From positions 31,663,001 through 31,727,000 of the forward strand of contig NC_083384.1 in NCBI RefSeq assembly GCF_031755915.1: a DNA stretch of 64,000 nucleotides, written 5' to 3'. This document shows positions 12,261 to 24,420 of the stretch, piece after piece (the first letter of the stretch is position 1; each line of letters opens with the position of its first letter). The translations under genes were made by a program, and so were the position numbers. Origin of the DNA: Ziziphus jujuba. Lineage: Eukaryota; Streptophyta; Magnoliopsida; Rosales; Rhamnaceae. The notes beneath the pieces were generated by a model. The model searched no databases and had not been told where the DNA came from. It saw only the letters and a program-made list of their open reading frames with translations.

Positions 12261-12604
12261 ACTACAGCAAGGTCACCACTCACCCAACAACAATCCCCCT
12301 TGTTCAATAAAATCTTTTTAAAACATATTTCATCCACTTAAGAGATTCATAATCCCTATTAAGCCTGATGGGTCTTGCACCCAATTGGTTAGCTCCTATC
12401 ACAGGCCCCTTAGAAATCATGGCCCATGTACAAGGTTTGATACAACCCAAAGACCCAAAATTATCAACACAATTGAGGTTGGAAGCCATAGTTATCAAAC
12501 CCAATAGCTTTCAAATATTTTCACGAGATACACGAAAATATTCCAATCCATTTCGACCCAATCAAATATAGCTAAGCAACAAAAAGTTATGTGAAGCATT
12601 AGCA
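12261..12604. other. Intergenic, 3' of the TauE/SafE pseudogene
   Basis: About 340 bp between the repeat block and the pseudogene end. Overlapping short ORFs on both strands (12304-12571) show no recognisable similarity and I treat them as chance. Confidence 0.5.
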
Positions 12605-13021
12605 CAGCTGTTTAAACAACCACATGTAGTTTCCAGATGTATGGTTCTCCAAACATAGAGAACCCCTTAAGCAGTCATGAAAATAGTACCCAGAGCCATT
12701 GCAATACTAACCGAGAATATAATAGAAGGGTCTCTTCTATGTCCTTGAATTGCTTTCTGCACAACAAGCACTCTAATAAGTGATGCAGCACAACAGATGG
12801 TATCAAAGACAAGGGCAATTTCTTTGTGTTCCATTCCCAACAGTAAATATTGTAATGCGAAATGGTTGATGAGAATAAAATCATGAAAGAAGTAGTCGCG
12901 GTTGTTACCTGAACCCAAAACCATTGAAAGAATAAAACCATGGTTGATAAGAGAAAAACCATGAAAGACAAGTACAGATGGATCTTAAATTTTATTTTTT
13001 AGAACCAAAATAATAATAATA

Positions 13022-13679
13022 TGTGAAAAAATAATCCTCAAGAGCTGAGGAAATATAAGATATTGCCCAGCTTCAGATACTCGAACTTGTAATCTGAAGA
13101 AAGAAGGAAAGAGGATGAAATGACGGCATTCTGGGAGGAGTTTAAGTGATTCAAGAAGGAATGACAATGTTTTGGAATTTGTTTTAAAATAATGAAACAC
13201 GTGAATGGCAGGTGTGGGTGTTAAGTCAGTTATGAGATGCTTAACTGTGATTGGTCCACGCCAGCGAGTTTTTCCATGTCAGCTCTAAACAGTTACATAT
13301 AAACAGTTTTTCTTCTTCCTAGATGATCACAGATTTTGCAGAACATATATTGAGTTGAGTTTAGGGTTTAAGAGAGAGAGAAATTCAAGCTTTTTCTTTA
13401 CTGGTTCAATTCATTGAAAGGTTCTGTAAGTTTTCTTTGTAGTTTTTTTTGTGAAAACATTGAGAGATTGGTGAGGGTGTAAAGGGAACACAAGGTAGTA
13501 TTTGGGTGTTCTTTGTATAAACACCATTAGAGACTTTGTGAAGCTTGTACTTCCTCATCAAATAATAAGAGCAAAGGCTCAGACTTAAGCATCAAGGACG
13601 TAGACACTTTCTTGGCCGAACCTCGTTAAACTATTTGTGTTATTGTTTTTGTGTTCTTGATTCTCTGAATTTCACAACA
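13022..13679 (+). repeat. 5' LTR of the copia element
   Basis: 658 bp, starting tgtgaaaaaataatcc and ending ttcacaaca. In the first roughly 300 bp I count by eye about 18 substitutions against the 3' LTR, mostly transitions, so the insertion is not recent. A likely promoter and leader lie near 13300-13390. Confidence 0.92.
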
Positions 13680-13680
13680 A

Positions 13681-13693
13681 GTGGTATCAGAGC
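13681..13693 (+). other. Primer-binding site of the copia element
   Basis: gtggtatcagagc directly after the 5' LTR. TGGTATCAGAGC is complementary to the 3' region of plant initiator-methionine tRNA and is the usual copia primer site. Confidence 0.9.
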
Positions 13694-13768
13694 TTGGTTC
13701 TTTCGTATCCCTCTGAGTGTTTAGAAAGATTCAACTCTCGGAATCTTGGGTTTCTTGTATAAGCAACA

Positions 13769-13939
13769 ATGGCTTCGAAGATAGAGGTGGAGATCTTTAA
13801 TGGCAAGGGAGATTTCTTGCTATGGAGGAAAAAGATGAGGGCAGTTCTTGTGCAGATGAAGGTTGCTAGAGCCATAGATGGGTCATTCCCTGCCGATCTT
13901 CCAGAGGAAAAGAGGATACATATGAAAGGAGCATCCTGA
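13769..13939 (+). pseudogene. copia gag N-terminal remnant
   Basis: A 56-codon frame beginning MASKIEVEIFNGKGDFLLW, the typical start of a copia gag (a short segment around an N-G-x-x-x-x-x-W motif). It ends in TGA where the internal deletion joins it to integrase-tail sequence. The rest of gag, the zinc knuckle, protease and most of integrase are missing. Confidence 0.85.
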
Positions 13940-13949
13940 GTCTAGAACC

Positions 13950-15969
13950 TCTTAGGTTATTCTCAAGGTGTTAAAGGTTATAGACTTTGGGATGGGGAAA
14001 CCAAAGGATTCAAAGTCATTATCAGTAGGGATGTTGTTTTTAATGAATATGTTATGCCCTACAAGGTTACTAACAGTGCAGGTCTTAGTGATGGACAAGA
14101 ACTGGAGACACGACAGATGGATATACTTGCTTTAAATTTGAGATGCTAGATCATCAAGCAGAAGGGGCATTAAAGGAAAAAGAGTCTGAGGTTCAACATG
14201 AAGGTACTTCAATTCATACAGGATTTGATTCAGATGGTGAAGGTGAGAAGCAGCAGGATTCACCATAAAAAACAATTGCCTCACCTAGATATTTGTTAAC
14301 TCGAGATAGAGTTAAAAGGAGAGTGATACCCAACAGAAAATATAGCTATGCTGACTTCATTTCATATGCTTCGGTTGGGTTTCAGGATTTTTTTGACAAT
14401 GAACCTAAGAATTATAGGGAAGCTATAGAATCCACATAGGCAAGGAAATGGAAATAGGCCATGGATGAAGAAATGAAGTCTCTGCATGACAATCATACTT
14501 AGGATCTAGTTTCAGCTCCTTCAAATCAAAGGATTGTGGATTGCAAATGGATCTACAAAGTGAAGGAAAGACTAACTAAGGCTGATCTACTGAGGTTCAA
14601 GGTAAAGTTGGTAGCAAAGGGATTCACACAGGTTGAGGGTGTAGATTATAATGAAATCTTCTCACCTGTGGTGAAGTACACGATTATTCGAATTATGCTC
14701 TCCTTGGTTACACATTTTGATTGGGAATTAGAGCAGTTAGATGTAAAAACTGCTTTTCTTCATGGAGGCTTGGAAGAAACCATTTATATGAAGCAGCCAT
14801 AGGGATATGAAATTATTAGAAAGGGTCGAGAGCTTGTATGCTTGCTAAGGAAGTCACTCTATGGTTTAAAGTAATCCCCAAAGGCAATGGTATAGAAGGT
14901 TTGATATTTTTGTGTTGAAGGCTGGTTTTGCAAGGAGTAATTTCGACAGTTGCTTGTACTTCAAGGATAAAATGAGTGCAAATGCTGTATATTTACTTCT
15001 CTATGTAAATGATATGTTGTTGGCAGGGCCAAATGCAAATGCCATTAATTCTGTGAAGCAACTACTCAGTTCTACGTTTGAGATGAAAGAAGCTTGGGCA
15101 GGCTAAGAAAATTTTGGAGATGACAATCGCTAGAGAGAAGAAATAGGAAGATGAAGCTACAACAAACTTCATATGTTCAAAAGGTAATCACCAAGTTTAA
15201 TATGAGGGAAGCAAGAACTGGTAGTGTACCGTTGGGTGGACATTACAAGTTATTTGTGGATTAATGTCCAGTTACTGAACAGGAAAAGGAAGATATGAAT
15301 GATGTGCCATATGCTAGTGCTATAGGATCTGTTATGCACTTGATGATTAGTACAATACCAGATCTGGCATATGCTGTAAGTGTTCTTAGCAGGTTTATGT
15401 CAAACCCTGGAAGAAGTCACGGGGAAGCTGTGAAATGGCTCATGAGATACTTAAAGTTCACTATGAATGAAGGATTGTTGTTCAAAGGTAGTCAAGGTGA
15501 TATTGAGTTACTTGGTTACACAGATGCCGGCTATGGTGGGGATCGGGATAAGAGAAAATCAATTTCTACATATGCATTTACTGTTTGTGGAAATTGTGTA
15601 AGCTGGAAGTCACATTTGCAACCGGCGGTAGCTTTATCAACCACTGAAGCTGAATACATGGCAGTGATAGATGTTGCAAAGGAGGTTATTCAGATCAAAG
15701 GACTGCTGGTGGAATTGGGGGCATTAGATATGACAGTTGTGATTTATTCTGATAGCCAAAGTGCAATACACCTTTGCAAAAATCCTGTGTTTCATGAAAG
15801 ATCTAAGCACATTCAGATTAAATATCACTTTATTCGTATGGTGGAAAGGAAGGAATTTCTATTGGAGAAAATACAAACTGAGCTGAATCCCATAGATATG
15901 GGAACTAAAGTCCTACCCGTGAGCAGGTTTAATACATGTAAAACCTTGCTCGGACTTGGGGTAGGTTAG
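13950..15969 (+). pseudogene. copia integrase tail, reverse transcriptase and RNase H remnant
   Basis: In order: the integrase C-terminal motif GVKGYRLWDGETK followed by ISRDVVFNE (about 13960-14060); the RT start MDEEMKSLHDN (about 14463); KWIYKVKE, LVAKGFTQVEGVDY and LDVKTAFLHGGLEE (14536-14802); the catalytic block written YVND instead of the usual YVDD (about 15001); then the RNase H region with YTDAGYGGD, ALSTTEAEYMA and SDSQSAIHL, ending at 15966-15969. Interruptions include TAG at about 14438, 14456, 14503 and 14801, TAA at about 14872, a frameshift near 14880 and more around 15105-15265. The last 224 codons (15295-15969) are open. Not functional. Confidence 0.9.
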
Positions 15970-16049
15970 TGTTGAACAAGGTGAAGTTTGTAAGGAAGGT
16001 CTTTAGAGTCTCTGCTATAATTCATGCTCTTAAGGATTAGGTAGAGAAA

Positions 16050-16702
16050 TGTGAAGAAATAATCCTCAAAAGCTGAGGAAATATAAGATATTGTCCAGCT
16101 TCAGATACTCGAACTTGTGATCTGAAGAAAGAAGGGAAGAGGATGAAACGATGGCATTCTAGGAGGAGCTTAAGTGATTCAAGAAGGAACGACAACGTTT
16201 TGGAATTTGTTTTAAAATAACTGAAACACGTGAATGGCAGGTGTGGCTGTTAAGTCAGTTATGAGAAGCTTAACTATGATTGGTCCATGCTAGCCAGTTT
16301 TTCCATGTCAACTCTAAACAGTTATACATATAAACAGTTTTTCTTCTTCCTCGGGCTAGAGAATCATAGATTTTGCAGAACATATATTGAGTTGAGTTTA
16401 GGGTTTGAGAGAGAGAGAAATTCAGTCTTTTTCTTTATTGGTTCAATTCATTGAAAGGTTCTGTAATTTTTTTTTGTAGTTTTCTTTGTGAAAATGTTGA
16501 GAGATTGGTGAGGGTGTAAAGGGAACACAAAGTGGTATTTGGGTGTTCTCTGTGTAAACACCATTGAAGACTTTGTGAAGCTTGTATTTCCTCATCAGAT
16601 AATAAGAGCAGAGGTTCAGACTTGAGCATCGAGGACATAGGCACTTTCTTGGCCGAACCTCGTTAAACTATTTGTGTTCTTGATTCTCTGAATTTCACAA
16701 CA
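16050..16702 (+). repeat. 3' LTR of the copia element
   Basis: 653 bp, starting tgtgaagaaataatcc and ending ttcacaaca. It is preceded by a modest purine tract (ggtagagaaa) and followed by taataataatc. Confidence 0.92.
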
Positions 16703-16971
16703 TAATAATAATCAAAGCATGAACTGTGCTAAAGGTTTAGATATAAACATAGGTCATGATATATTGTATTTATTACCTCAGGTAGTATTCCAACTTGTAG
16801 CAGAAGTGAACATATAAGCATTCCACCTCCAATTCCAAATTCACCAATTAAAACTCCTGCTAATAGTGTGCCATTACTGGTAAAGCCAGTTTGTTTGTTT
16901 CTACTACGCCTCCATTGGTGTCTTCTAGCTCGTCCTAATTTCACCAATTAATATTATTTAAAAAGTAAGTT

Positions 16972-17051
16972 AGAATTGTTAAATTGCAAAAAAATCGTCA
17001 ATCACTTATGGAGAATTGTTAAATTGCAAAAAAATCGTCAATCACTTATGG
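16972..17051. repeat. 40-bp perfect tandem duplication
   Basis: Two identical 40-bp units, each beginning agaattgttaaattgc and ending cacttatgg. They lie in the intron between exon remnants B and C of the TauE/SafE pseudogene. Confidence 0.9.
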
Positions 17052-17277
17052 CCCTCAAGTACGTAAATTAAGTACCTTGGGGTATAAATTTCGATGTGAA
17101 AGGCTGCTATCTTTTTGGTATAAGATCAGGCAGTATAAAGTATGCAATAGGAATTTGAAACGAGGAGATGATCCAATAAACCACTCCACAAGGCTCTATC
17201 GGTATAATACCCGGAAAAATGACTAATTTGGTTAGTTTTATAAATTTTAATTAAGACGTACTTCAGTAGGTCCATTA

Positions 17278-17280
<3 letters not shown>

Positions 17281-17315
<35 letters not shown>

Positions 17316-17321
17316 TATGTA

Positions 17322-17367
<46 letters not shown>
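17281..17367. repeat. Compound (TA)n / (CA)n microsatellite
   Basis: (TA)n at about 17283-17310, followed by (CA)n at about 17323-17367. It abuts the donor side of pseudogene exon A; the (TG) strand produces spurious CVCV-type translations. Confidence 0.9.
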
Positions 17368-17372
<5 letters not shown>

Positions 17373-18265
17373 TACCTGCCTGCCTTCATCTCGACGAAGA
17401 AGGTAGAGAAAACAAAAAGAACGCCAAACTAGAACTAACAGGACAAGTTTCATCGATGGAAATGTGATCAATTTAGAAATTCCTTGTGCACCCAAAAGGA
17501 GTTCAACCTTTTCATCAATATCATTTACATGATCATGAGCCACATTAATACTTCCGGCCAAATCATGATCTTCAGATTCTCCACGTGACGACGACGACCC
17601 ATTTCTCCTCATCAACCGTTCTGATTCCTTTTCCCAACGCACCATGCCAGTTTTACAGGTCTTGGCGGTTGACCAAGCTAGAAAAACAACAAATAGTATA
17701 GTGATGAGCCACTCCGGGAACACAAGGTTGCATATAACACCAACACTCACTCCAAGAAACATAGAAGGCTGCAATTCAAGTGCTATGTCGAAGTCCATTA
17801 ATGCCCTCGCACCATTTTTGGGACTTGTGGATAACAAATTGCAGAAAACATTTGCAACTGAGACCCCTGTGACCATGAAAGCTGTAAGGCTTGTGGCCTC
17901 TTAAGGTCTAATATGGGCATGAAGAGACCCCCACCGCCAATTCCACCAGCGCTGGACAAAGAGGCACATAGGAAAGCGTGCAATTCGGGCAATCACAGTA
18001 GAAACTGAAACTTTCATTTGGGTTTCCTTGAGGATATCTGAGATGGGTTGTGCTTCTTTGGCATTGGAATTATCCAAGGCAATGAAGATGATGAAGAAAA
18101 CGATAAGTAGCCATGTACAGAAGTTTTGGCCCTTCATTTTCGTTTAAGTGTTTTTTGTTCATGAAAGTGTTAATTGTCAACCGAATTATATAGATATCAC
18201 AAACATGCTGAAAGGAACACCCGAAGCGTCTGGAGACCACAAGTTGGATGCTAAATAAATATTTG

Positions 18266-18376
18266 TTTCGCTTCAATTTTTTTTTTTTTTTGGGTGAAAT
18301 GTCTCGCTTCAATTTTTTTTTCCCTTTTTTTTTTTTTTTGTTTTTTGGGGTGATATGTCTCGCTTCAATTTTATTT
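18266..18376. repeat. Three tandem copies of a cgcttcaatT(n) module
   Basis: tctcgcttcaatt followed by a long poly-T tract and ggg-tga-atgtc repeats three times with variable T length, ending near 18376. It lies just upstream of the TauE/SafE pseudogene start. Confidence 0.75.
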
Positions 18377-18594
18377 TAGAAAATATGATTATTCTCTATA
18401 TTCTAATTTATAACGAAGAAGAGATTTAAAGTCTAAAAATAATGGGCAAGAAAGCCTTTAATTAATTTTATATATTGACCATCTATTTTCTAATTATATA
18501 ACAAATATGAAATATATTTAATTCACATTTGATTTTTCAAAAGCCAAATGTTTACCTGAGATCCAGTAGTAATAAAATAATGAAGTTTAATAGG

Positions 18595-18653
<59 letters not shown>

Positions 18654-19281
18654 ATTTGATTTGTCAATTGCCAACATGACAATGTTAATTGGGTGTTGTA
18701 ACTGGAAGTTGGATTTGTATGGTCTGAGGAAAAAATAAAAATAAAAATAAATAAATAAAAAGAATACAAGTGATATTGAAACTATAAAAGTTGGGTTTCT
18801 TTTATGTATTTGACATTATAATTATGTAGTTTTTAATTACTTGGTGCCTTCCCAAAATAATTCCTTGATTCCAAGTCAACTACTGCATATAATCGAAAAA
18901 AAAAAAAAAAAAGACTACTGCATATCTATCCATAGTACATAGCGTAACCAATTCACTCGTCAACATACGTGTTTTCAATTTTTAATTATTATTTTTTATT
19001 TTAAATAAAAAGTAAATTCGGGTAAGTTGCTTAGTTCTGGATACATTCTTCATATTAATTTTCTCAAAATAACGATAGCAGTATGGTGGACCTTAAAAAA
19101 GAAAAAAAAAAAAAGATTGGTTGACTTGGATCGTATGTGTATATATATATATATATATATATAAACAAGAAAAAAACTTAAAATTGGTCACAAAGAAATA
19201 TGTTCTTCACGATGGATATGAAAGAGATTCAATTTAAAGACTGTAACTAATGTTATTGGTCTTGTGCTCAAAAGTTAGCAA

Positions 19282-19446
19282 GATTAGAGGTTGACGTTGA
19301 AATGAAAGATAGTGAATATGAGGTATTCATTAATTTGTTTTCTTAGAGGTTGACAGTTGAAATGAAAGATAGTAATTTGTTTTCTTAGAGGTTGATAGTT
19401 GAAATGAAAGATAGTGAATATGAGGTATTCATTAATTTGTTTTCTA
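19282..19446. repeat. Three partial tandem copies of a about 65-bp unit
   Basis: The unit gaggttga-gttgaaatgaaagatag occurs three times. The first and third copies continue with tgaatatgaggtattc and attaatttgttttct. The middle copy lacks the segment between gatag and aatttg. Confidence 0.85.
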
Positions 19447-19689
19447 CTGCGATGTGGCTTCGGCTCTTCATGCTGAGGAGGAGATCAGAGGGGTAAAAAG
19501 ACACTTCAGTCATCAATTTATAACGTTTGCTGAGCTTTTTTAATTTTTAAATTTTGTTTGTTCGTCCATTTTGGTTTTGGATTTTAAAAGCTCAAGCCTT
19601 AAGGTTGATTTCCAGAGTTGATAAAAGAGAAATTAATTAGTTGGAAATGGGGTCTGCTCAGTTGTGCTGGATGCAAATTTTCTTTTCTA

Positions 19690-19930
19690 TTTATTTATTT
19701 TTGGGTTAAAGTAAAGTTCTTTTTCTCTTCTACATATGTAGTTCAATGGGTTATGTTTTCTGCCATTTTCTCAATCAAAGAACCCTGCTCCTGTTTCATT
19801 CAAAATCATGTCAGTAAAGCCCATTTTTATAAGAATCTTGACCGGGAAATATGGGGCCCATAGTGATCCTCATGGAGCTCCAATTGTTTCTTTCATTGGG
19901 CCTATTTATGTCAGAACCCAACTTCCTGAT
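19690..19930 (+). repeat. Possible third relic of the MGL 3'-flank repeat
   Basis: gtagttcaatgggttatgtt matches 9868-9887 exactly. Further on, ttcattcaaaatc followed by gtaaagcccattt, ataag and gggcctatt parallels 10736-10800 in the same order. The similarity is patchy; it may belong to a dispersed repeat family rather than to a segmental duplication. Confidence 0.4.
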
Positions 19931-20471
19931 GGGTCCTACAGCTCCAAAACATGCACCAGTTGGCCATGAGCTCATATCATAAGCCTCCGTTAAGAAAGCT
20001 AAATATCATTGTCATATCATGGTCCATTTACTGAAAGTACTCTTGTAATATTGATAATTCCATGGAAATAATTAGTGGAAGCCCCTAGCTACATATAGTG
20101 CTTTTCTGTTAATTTGTTTCTTTTGTCAAAGATTAGGATAAATTTGTGAGAAGATTCTCTGCATACGGGCTGCAATAATTTGTAAACAGAAGTCTGTGAA
20201 GATCCGTTTTGAGATATCCTGCAAATTTATATCTTCAATGAAATTTCTTTAAAAAGCATTCTTTGAGCAATGCCATGCTTCTTAGCTACTCTCATTTCGC
20301 AGCCAATATATAATCAATTTGGTTATTTGCCCATCATTAGTGATATAGTGGCCACTTTTTTTTTTTCTTAATTTTTTTAATTTATAATTTTCTAATATAG
20401 ATATAAGTAACTTATCAATTAAATCGATATTATGATCATATTTGAAACGTCCATTTTTAAACATATATATC

Positions 20472-20502
<31 letters not shown>

Positions 20503-23500
20503 GAATATGTGGATTTAAACATTTCCGGTCCATGGGTAAAGATAGAGTAAGCCACCAACAAAAGTCATCATTGCATGCTTTCTTATTTTCATAAGCTGAT
20601 TAATTTAAACCCATGAAAATTGAAACTATAATTACGCAATTGTTTTTATTTTTTATGGAATAATATGTATGTATGTATGTATATATATATATATATATAT
20701 ACATATGCAACTATTTAAGCCATCTAAATAGACCTAATGGTGTCATCCTGTGCTCAGAGGATTTTCTTTTGAATAACATTATTCAGTCAAGTCTAAGTGG
20801 GCATGTTATTGGTGGAATGGTAAAACTAGGTGATGGAATTATCTACTCCCTTTAATTTTAAATAGATTGTAATCCTAATTTTTTTTTTTTAAAAAAATCT
20901 AAGTGGGCATGATTACTAATTCTCATTAATTTTCAAAATCTAATTAAATCAACTTTCAATGTCGTCATGATCTACGACATACCACAATTTTTAGGACATG
21001 TAATTATTTTTATTTTTATCATATCTATTTAATATGAAAAAAATATTCAATGAAAGACTATTCTAATTTACCAAAAAAAAAGTAAAGACTATTCTATTAT
21101 ATATAAAGCTATAAATTCTCTCTTACAAATGATGCAATGCGAATGTGGAAACTTGACAATTAAACCCTGCCAATAATATTTACCGGAAGAAAAGTAAAAG
21201 TTCACAATATAATAATCTCAACTCTCAAAAATCTAATCTCAAAATTTATATATATATATGATTTAATATTTTCAAAATCTGGTTCCTTTTTATTATTTTA
21301 TTTTATTTTTTTAGTACAACACATATATCTTGTTTCTTAAATCAAAAGATTAGCTCAAATCTCGAGTCCTCATTGATGCCCTCGTTGATTCTGGCAATTA
21401 CCCCAAACCATATGCATATATCATGATTATTTAGTGGACAATTTACACTACTTTTATAATTTCTAAATTGGATGACTTTGTGTGGTCCTAAATGGCATTT
21501 TTGAATTTAAGCGATAATATATGAACCAGTCCCTCTCCCCCTCCCCCACCCTCAAAGCTAGCTAAAGGAAAGCTACGAAGGAGGACAAAAACTTATCAAT
21601 AATCCGTATTATAGGCACCATCTTACATATTTATCAACTTGTTATCAATTGACATGATATTGTTTTGGTGGGTTGCTTATGTATTTAAGTTATCTCAACC
21701 ATACACGTGCTAATACATAAGTTGTTATCACAATCCATTGGGAATAATGTTTTTAAACATAAAATGAAAGTACAAGTTCGTAAATATTAAAGATGTAATA
21801 TCAATTAATAATTTAAAATTATGAACTTAATTAAATAAGTGATAATTTTTAACAGTTGCCACATTAATAAAATTCCAGCATAAAATGTTAACTGTATTTC
21901 TAAATGATCAAAATTCATGAGTAAAATATTTAAAACATTTATATAAGAGACTTGACATATTAAAAATATTAAGCAATATTAAGCATATAGGGATGATGAG
22001 GGCAGAAAACTGTACGATCGAATAATTTGAAGTTGGCAAGATGATATCTAAGAGCTAGATTGATGGAGAAATACCTTCCAAGCAACGTCTCTAAAATCTT
22101 AAGAGTTAGTAACAGAAAATTAGGCATCAGTTCTCATAGGTTGGGCGGTGCAATGAGGACAAAATGAAGCGAAGTTAGCCAAGTGAAACCACAAGCAAAT
22201 ACAAACCCTAGTTAAACAACGAACAGGAGGAGTCTACACATAAGCTAATGGGTTCAAAGATATATACGTATAAAGAGATCTAGTTTGTTTGTGTCCTAAA
22301 AGCACAATGATTTGGACTAGACAAAGATACGATCTTACAAAAGCGGACAACTTATGAATCACGAACTTATATGGGTTGGAGTAACGGACAAAGTGATTCT
22401 CAACGCATTTGTGTCTTTCAGTCCACGCGGAATTCACGTGCTCTCGTCTAGTTGTCTATGATAAGTGATTGTCGTATTTATTTTAAGGGTCAGAAATTGA
22501 AATGACTCAGACACTGATGCTTCATTCCTCATCACAAATAGGTGCCTACACTCGGCCATTGCATGTACTTGTCTTGGAGATGCATGATAGCTATCGTTGC
22601 AAAGGCAACCAACAAAATCATTTATAATAGCTTAATTCTTAACTCCTTCAATGAGAAAAAATCCATACGTTAATTTCTCTCATAACACTCTCTATCTCTC
22701 TCCCTCTCTCATTCTTTAAACCCACTTGCTACTCTATATAAGATATAAAACAACCAGCCTAGCTAGCTAGTTCTTTACTTTGTCTAGGACATTTTATGTT
22801 CAATGAATAGTTTTCTTTTTGTCCCTCCCACCAAAAGAAAACAAAAAATCTTTAGATTCCAAATGGAGAGGGCCATCATATACAATTTCTCATATATATA
22901 TATATATATGATATTGTATTTGTTGATCAATCAATTTGATGCATATATATATATAGTTGTAAAAGTAGCTCCATTGGTTATTGGTGATTAAAATATTGAC
23001 CTAGGTAGAGCTGGTCTTTAATGACTTATTATATCAGTTTCTATACATTAATAAAAGGCTGCATGCATTAACTAGTATTTTTACATTTAAAAACTTGAAG
23101 TTTTTAGCTAGATATTGGACACCTTTGTCAACATTTTAGTATCTCAATTTGTCATTTTCATCGAAACATGGCCAATTTTGAAGGTTGGGAGTGATCGAGC
23201 GTGGCCATTTCTTCGGACTTATCCAATTTCAATAATTTACATGTTATCCATTTCATGTAATCGATCTCTACTACCTACGAAAGTTTCATGTAGTATGTTG
23301 TATTACACATTATACATAAATTTTCTATTGGAGACAGCTGTGAAAATTTTATATAAATGTTGCCATAAAAAATTTCAAGTTTCTTTCAAAATATAAGGAT
23401 TCGATCCTTTTGAGAATATTTACAATCTGGCCTCGTCTTATATCTCCTCTTGTTTTTTTAATAGGTAGGCTTATTTGTACGTACATGTACTATTGTAATA

Positions 23501-23998
23501 ACTATGAATGTTTGAATATTCGATTTGGAATACTCTATGACAATTATTTTTATTTTTATTATTTCATTTGTTTTTACAGGGTATAGTGCATATTTATATT
23601 GAGAAGTTGTGTGTGCACAATGTATCACAACTCTTTAGAGTATTTCAGAAATAATGACCGCACGACGAAAATACAACACGTGCTAGGCATTATTGAGAGA
23701 AGTATCTTAGCACAATGCACATCAAAACACAATGCAAATTATATACATCCAAATTTAAGAAGATAAGCTGTTTCTTTAAGCAACGACTCTGAATTTTAAT
23801 CATTTCATTTTAAACATAAAAATAAGCAAGCTAAGAGTTCTAAGGGGTTTTTTCATTTTCTTTTTTTTTTTTTTTTTTGAGAAAAAAAAATAGACCATTT
23901 AAATACAAAATCGTATAGCCACCCAACTCCACAAACTTCCATAATTACAGGGAAAAAAAAAATTAAAAAAGTATAAAATCTTAAAATTTAGTTTACCA

Positions 23999-24034
<36 letters not shown>

Positions 24035-24420
24035 GTATGTATGTATGCCAAGTTGCCAATGGCAATAGTCATCTTCATGTCAGATTATGGTCAAATTTCT
24101 TACTTATGAGCATATTCATTTGTAACGAAAAGATTGATATAGAATTCATGTAATGAGGATCTATTCACCAAGCTAATAGTTTAACAAAAACAAAGGCAGC
24201 ACATGTCTTAATATATAAATAATAACTAATTGCCAAAATCCCAGTGGTAGTAGTAGTACCAGAGATCAACATATAATTAAGATGGAAGGGTTAAGATTCT
24301 AGGATATATATATATATATATATATATATAGAAAAACACCTTCACTCACGTATTTACTTCTTCTTCTTTTTTTTTCCTTTTTTTTTTTTTTTTTTTTAAT
24401 ATTATGGGTTTGTTTTTGGT

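Larger units (their letters stand above)
13022..16702 (+). mobile_element. Internally deleted Ty1/copia LTR retrotransposon
   Basis: A 3,681-bp element with two LTRs (13022-13679; 16050-16702), each TG...CA, flanked by TAATA on both sides (13017-13021; 16703-16707). The flanks lie in TAA repeats, so the target duplication is weak evidence alone. The internal 2.37 kb runs: primer-binding site, gag start, a large deletion, the integrase tail, reverse transcriptase and RNase H. The order RNase H last and the tRNA-iMet-type primer site identify copia. Coding parts are broken by stops and frameshifts, so it is dead. It lies antisense in the last intron of the TauE/SafE pseudogene. Confidence 0.93.
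12605..18137 (-). pseudogene. TauE/SafE-family anion exporter pseudogene
   Basis: Four exon remnants on the minus strand: A 18137-17376, B about 17195-17076, C about 16947-16777, D 12908-12605. Exon A starts with a signal-peptide-like segment (MKGQNFCTWLLIVFFII). It then carries the family hallmarks LSSAGGIGGGGLFMPIL, MVTGVSVANV and GVICNLVFPEWL. Exon B has PCGVVYW, C has GVLIGEFGIGGGM and VGILPE, and D has ATTSFMILFSST and IIFSVSIAMALGT. Plant members are multi-pass membrane proteins; transport of sulfite or another organic anion is family inference. Disablements include a frameshift near 17980, a small deletion plus frameshift near 17900, an in-frame TAG in exon B (near 17112), a one-base loss at about 12857, and a premature TAA at 12667-12669 followed by the relic of the usual C-terminus. 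Several splice sites remain readable. The last intron carries the copia element at 13022-16702. Confidence 0.87.
18377..24300. other. Gene-poor intergenic DNA
   Basis: No convincing gene. It contains a long (TA)n at 18598-18651, further TA tracts near 19139, 20467, 20680 and 22890, a (TC)n/(TA)n tract at 24001-24036, and the repeats listed separately at 19282-19446 and 19690-19930. The 93-codon frame at 23115-23396 has no features of a known family. Confidence 0.6.

Noticed and set aside
18529..18769. ORFs of alternating Ile-Tyr on both strands
   Set aside because: Translation of a (TA)n microsatellite. The same applies to similar ORFs near 3778, 17126, 20673, 22803, 29562 and 57989.
19441..19540. 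Possible coding relic (frame reading VASALHAEEEIRGVKRHFS)
   Set aside because: Too short, flanked by simple tandem repeats, and not assignable to a family.
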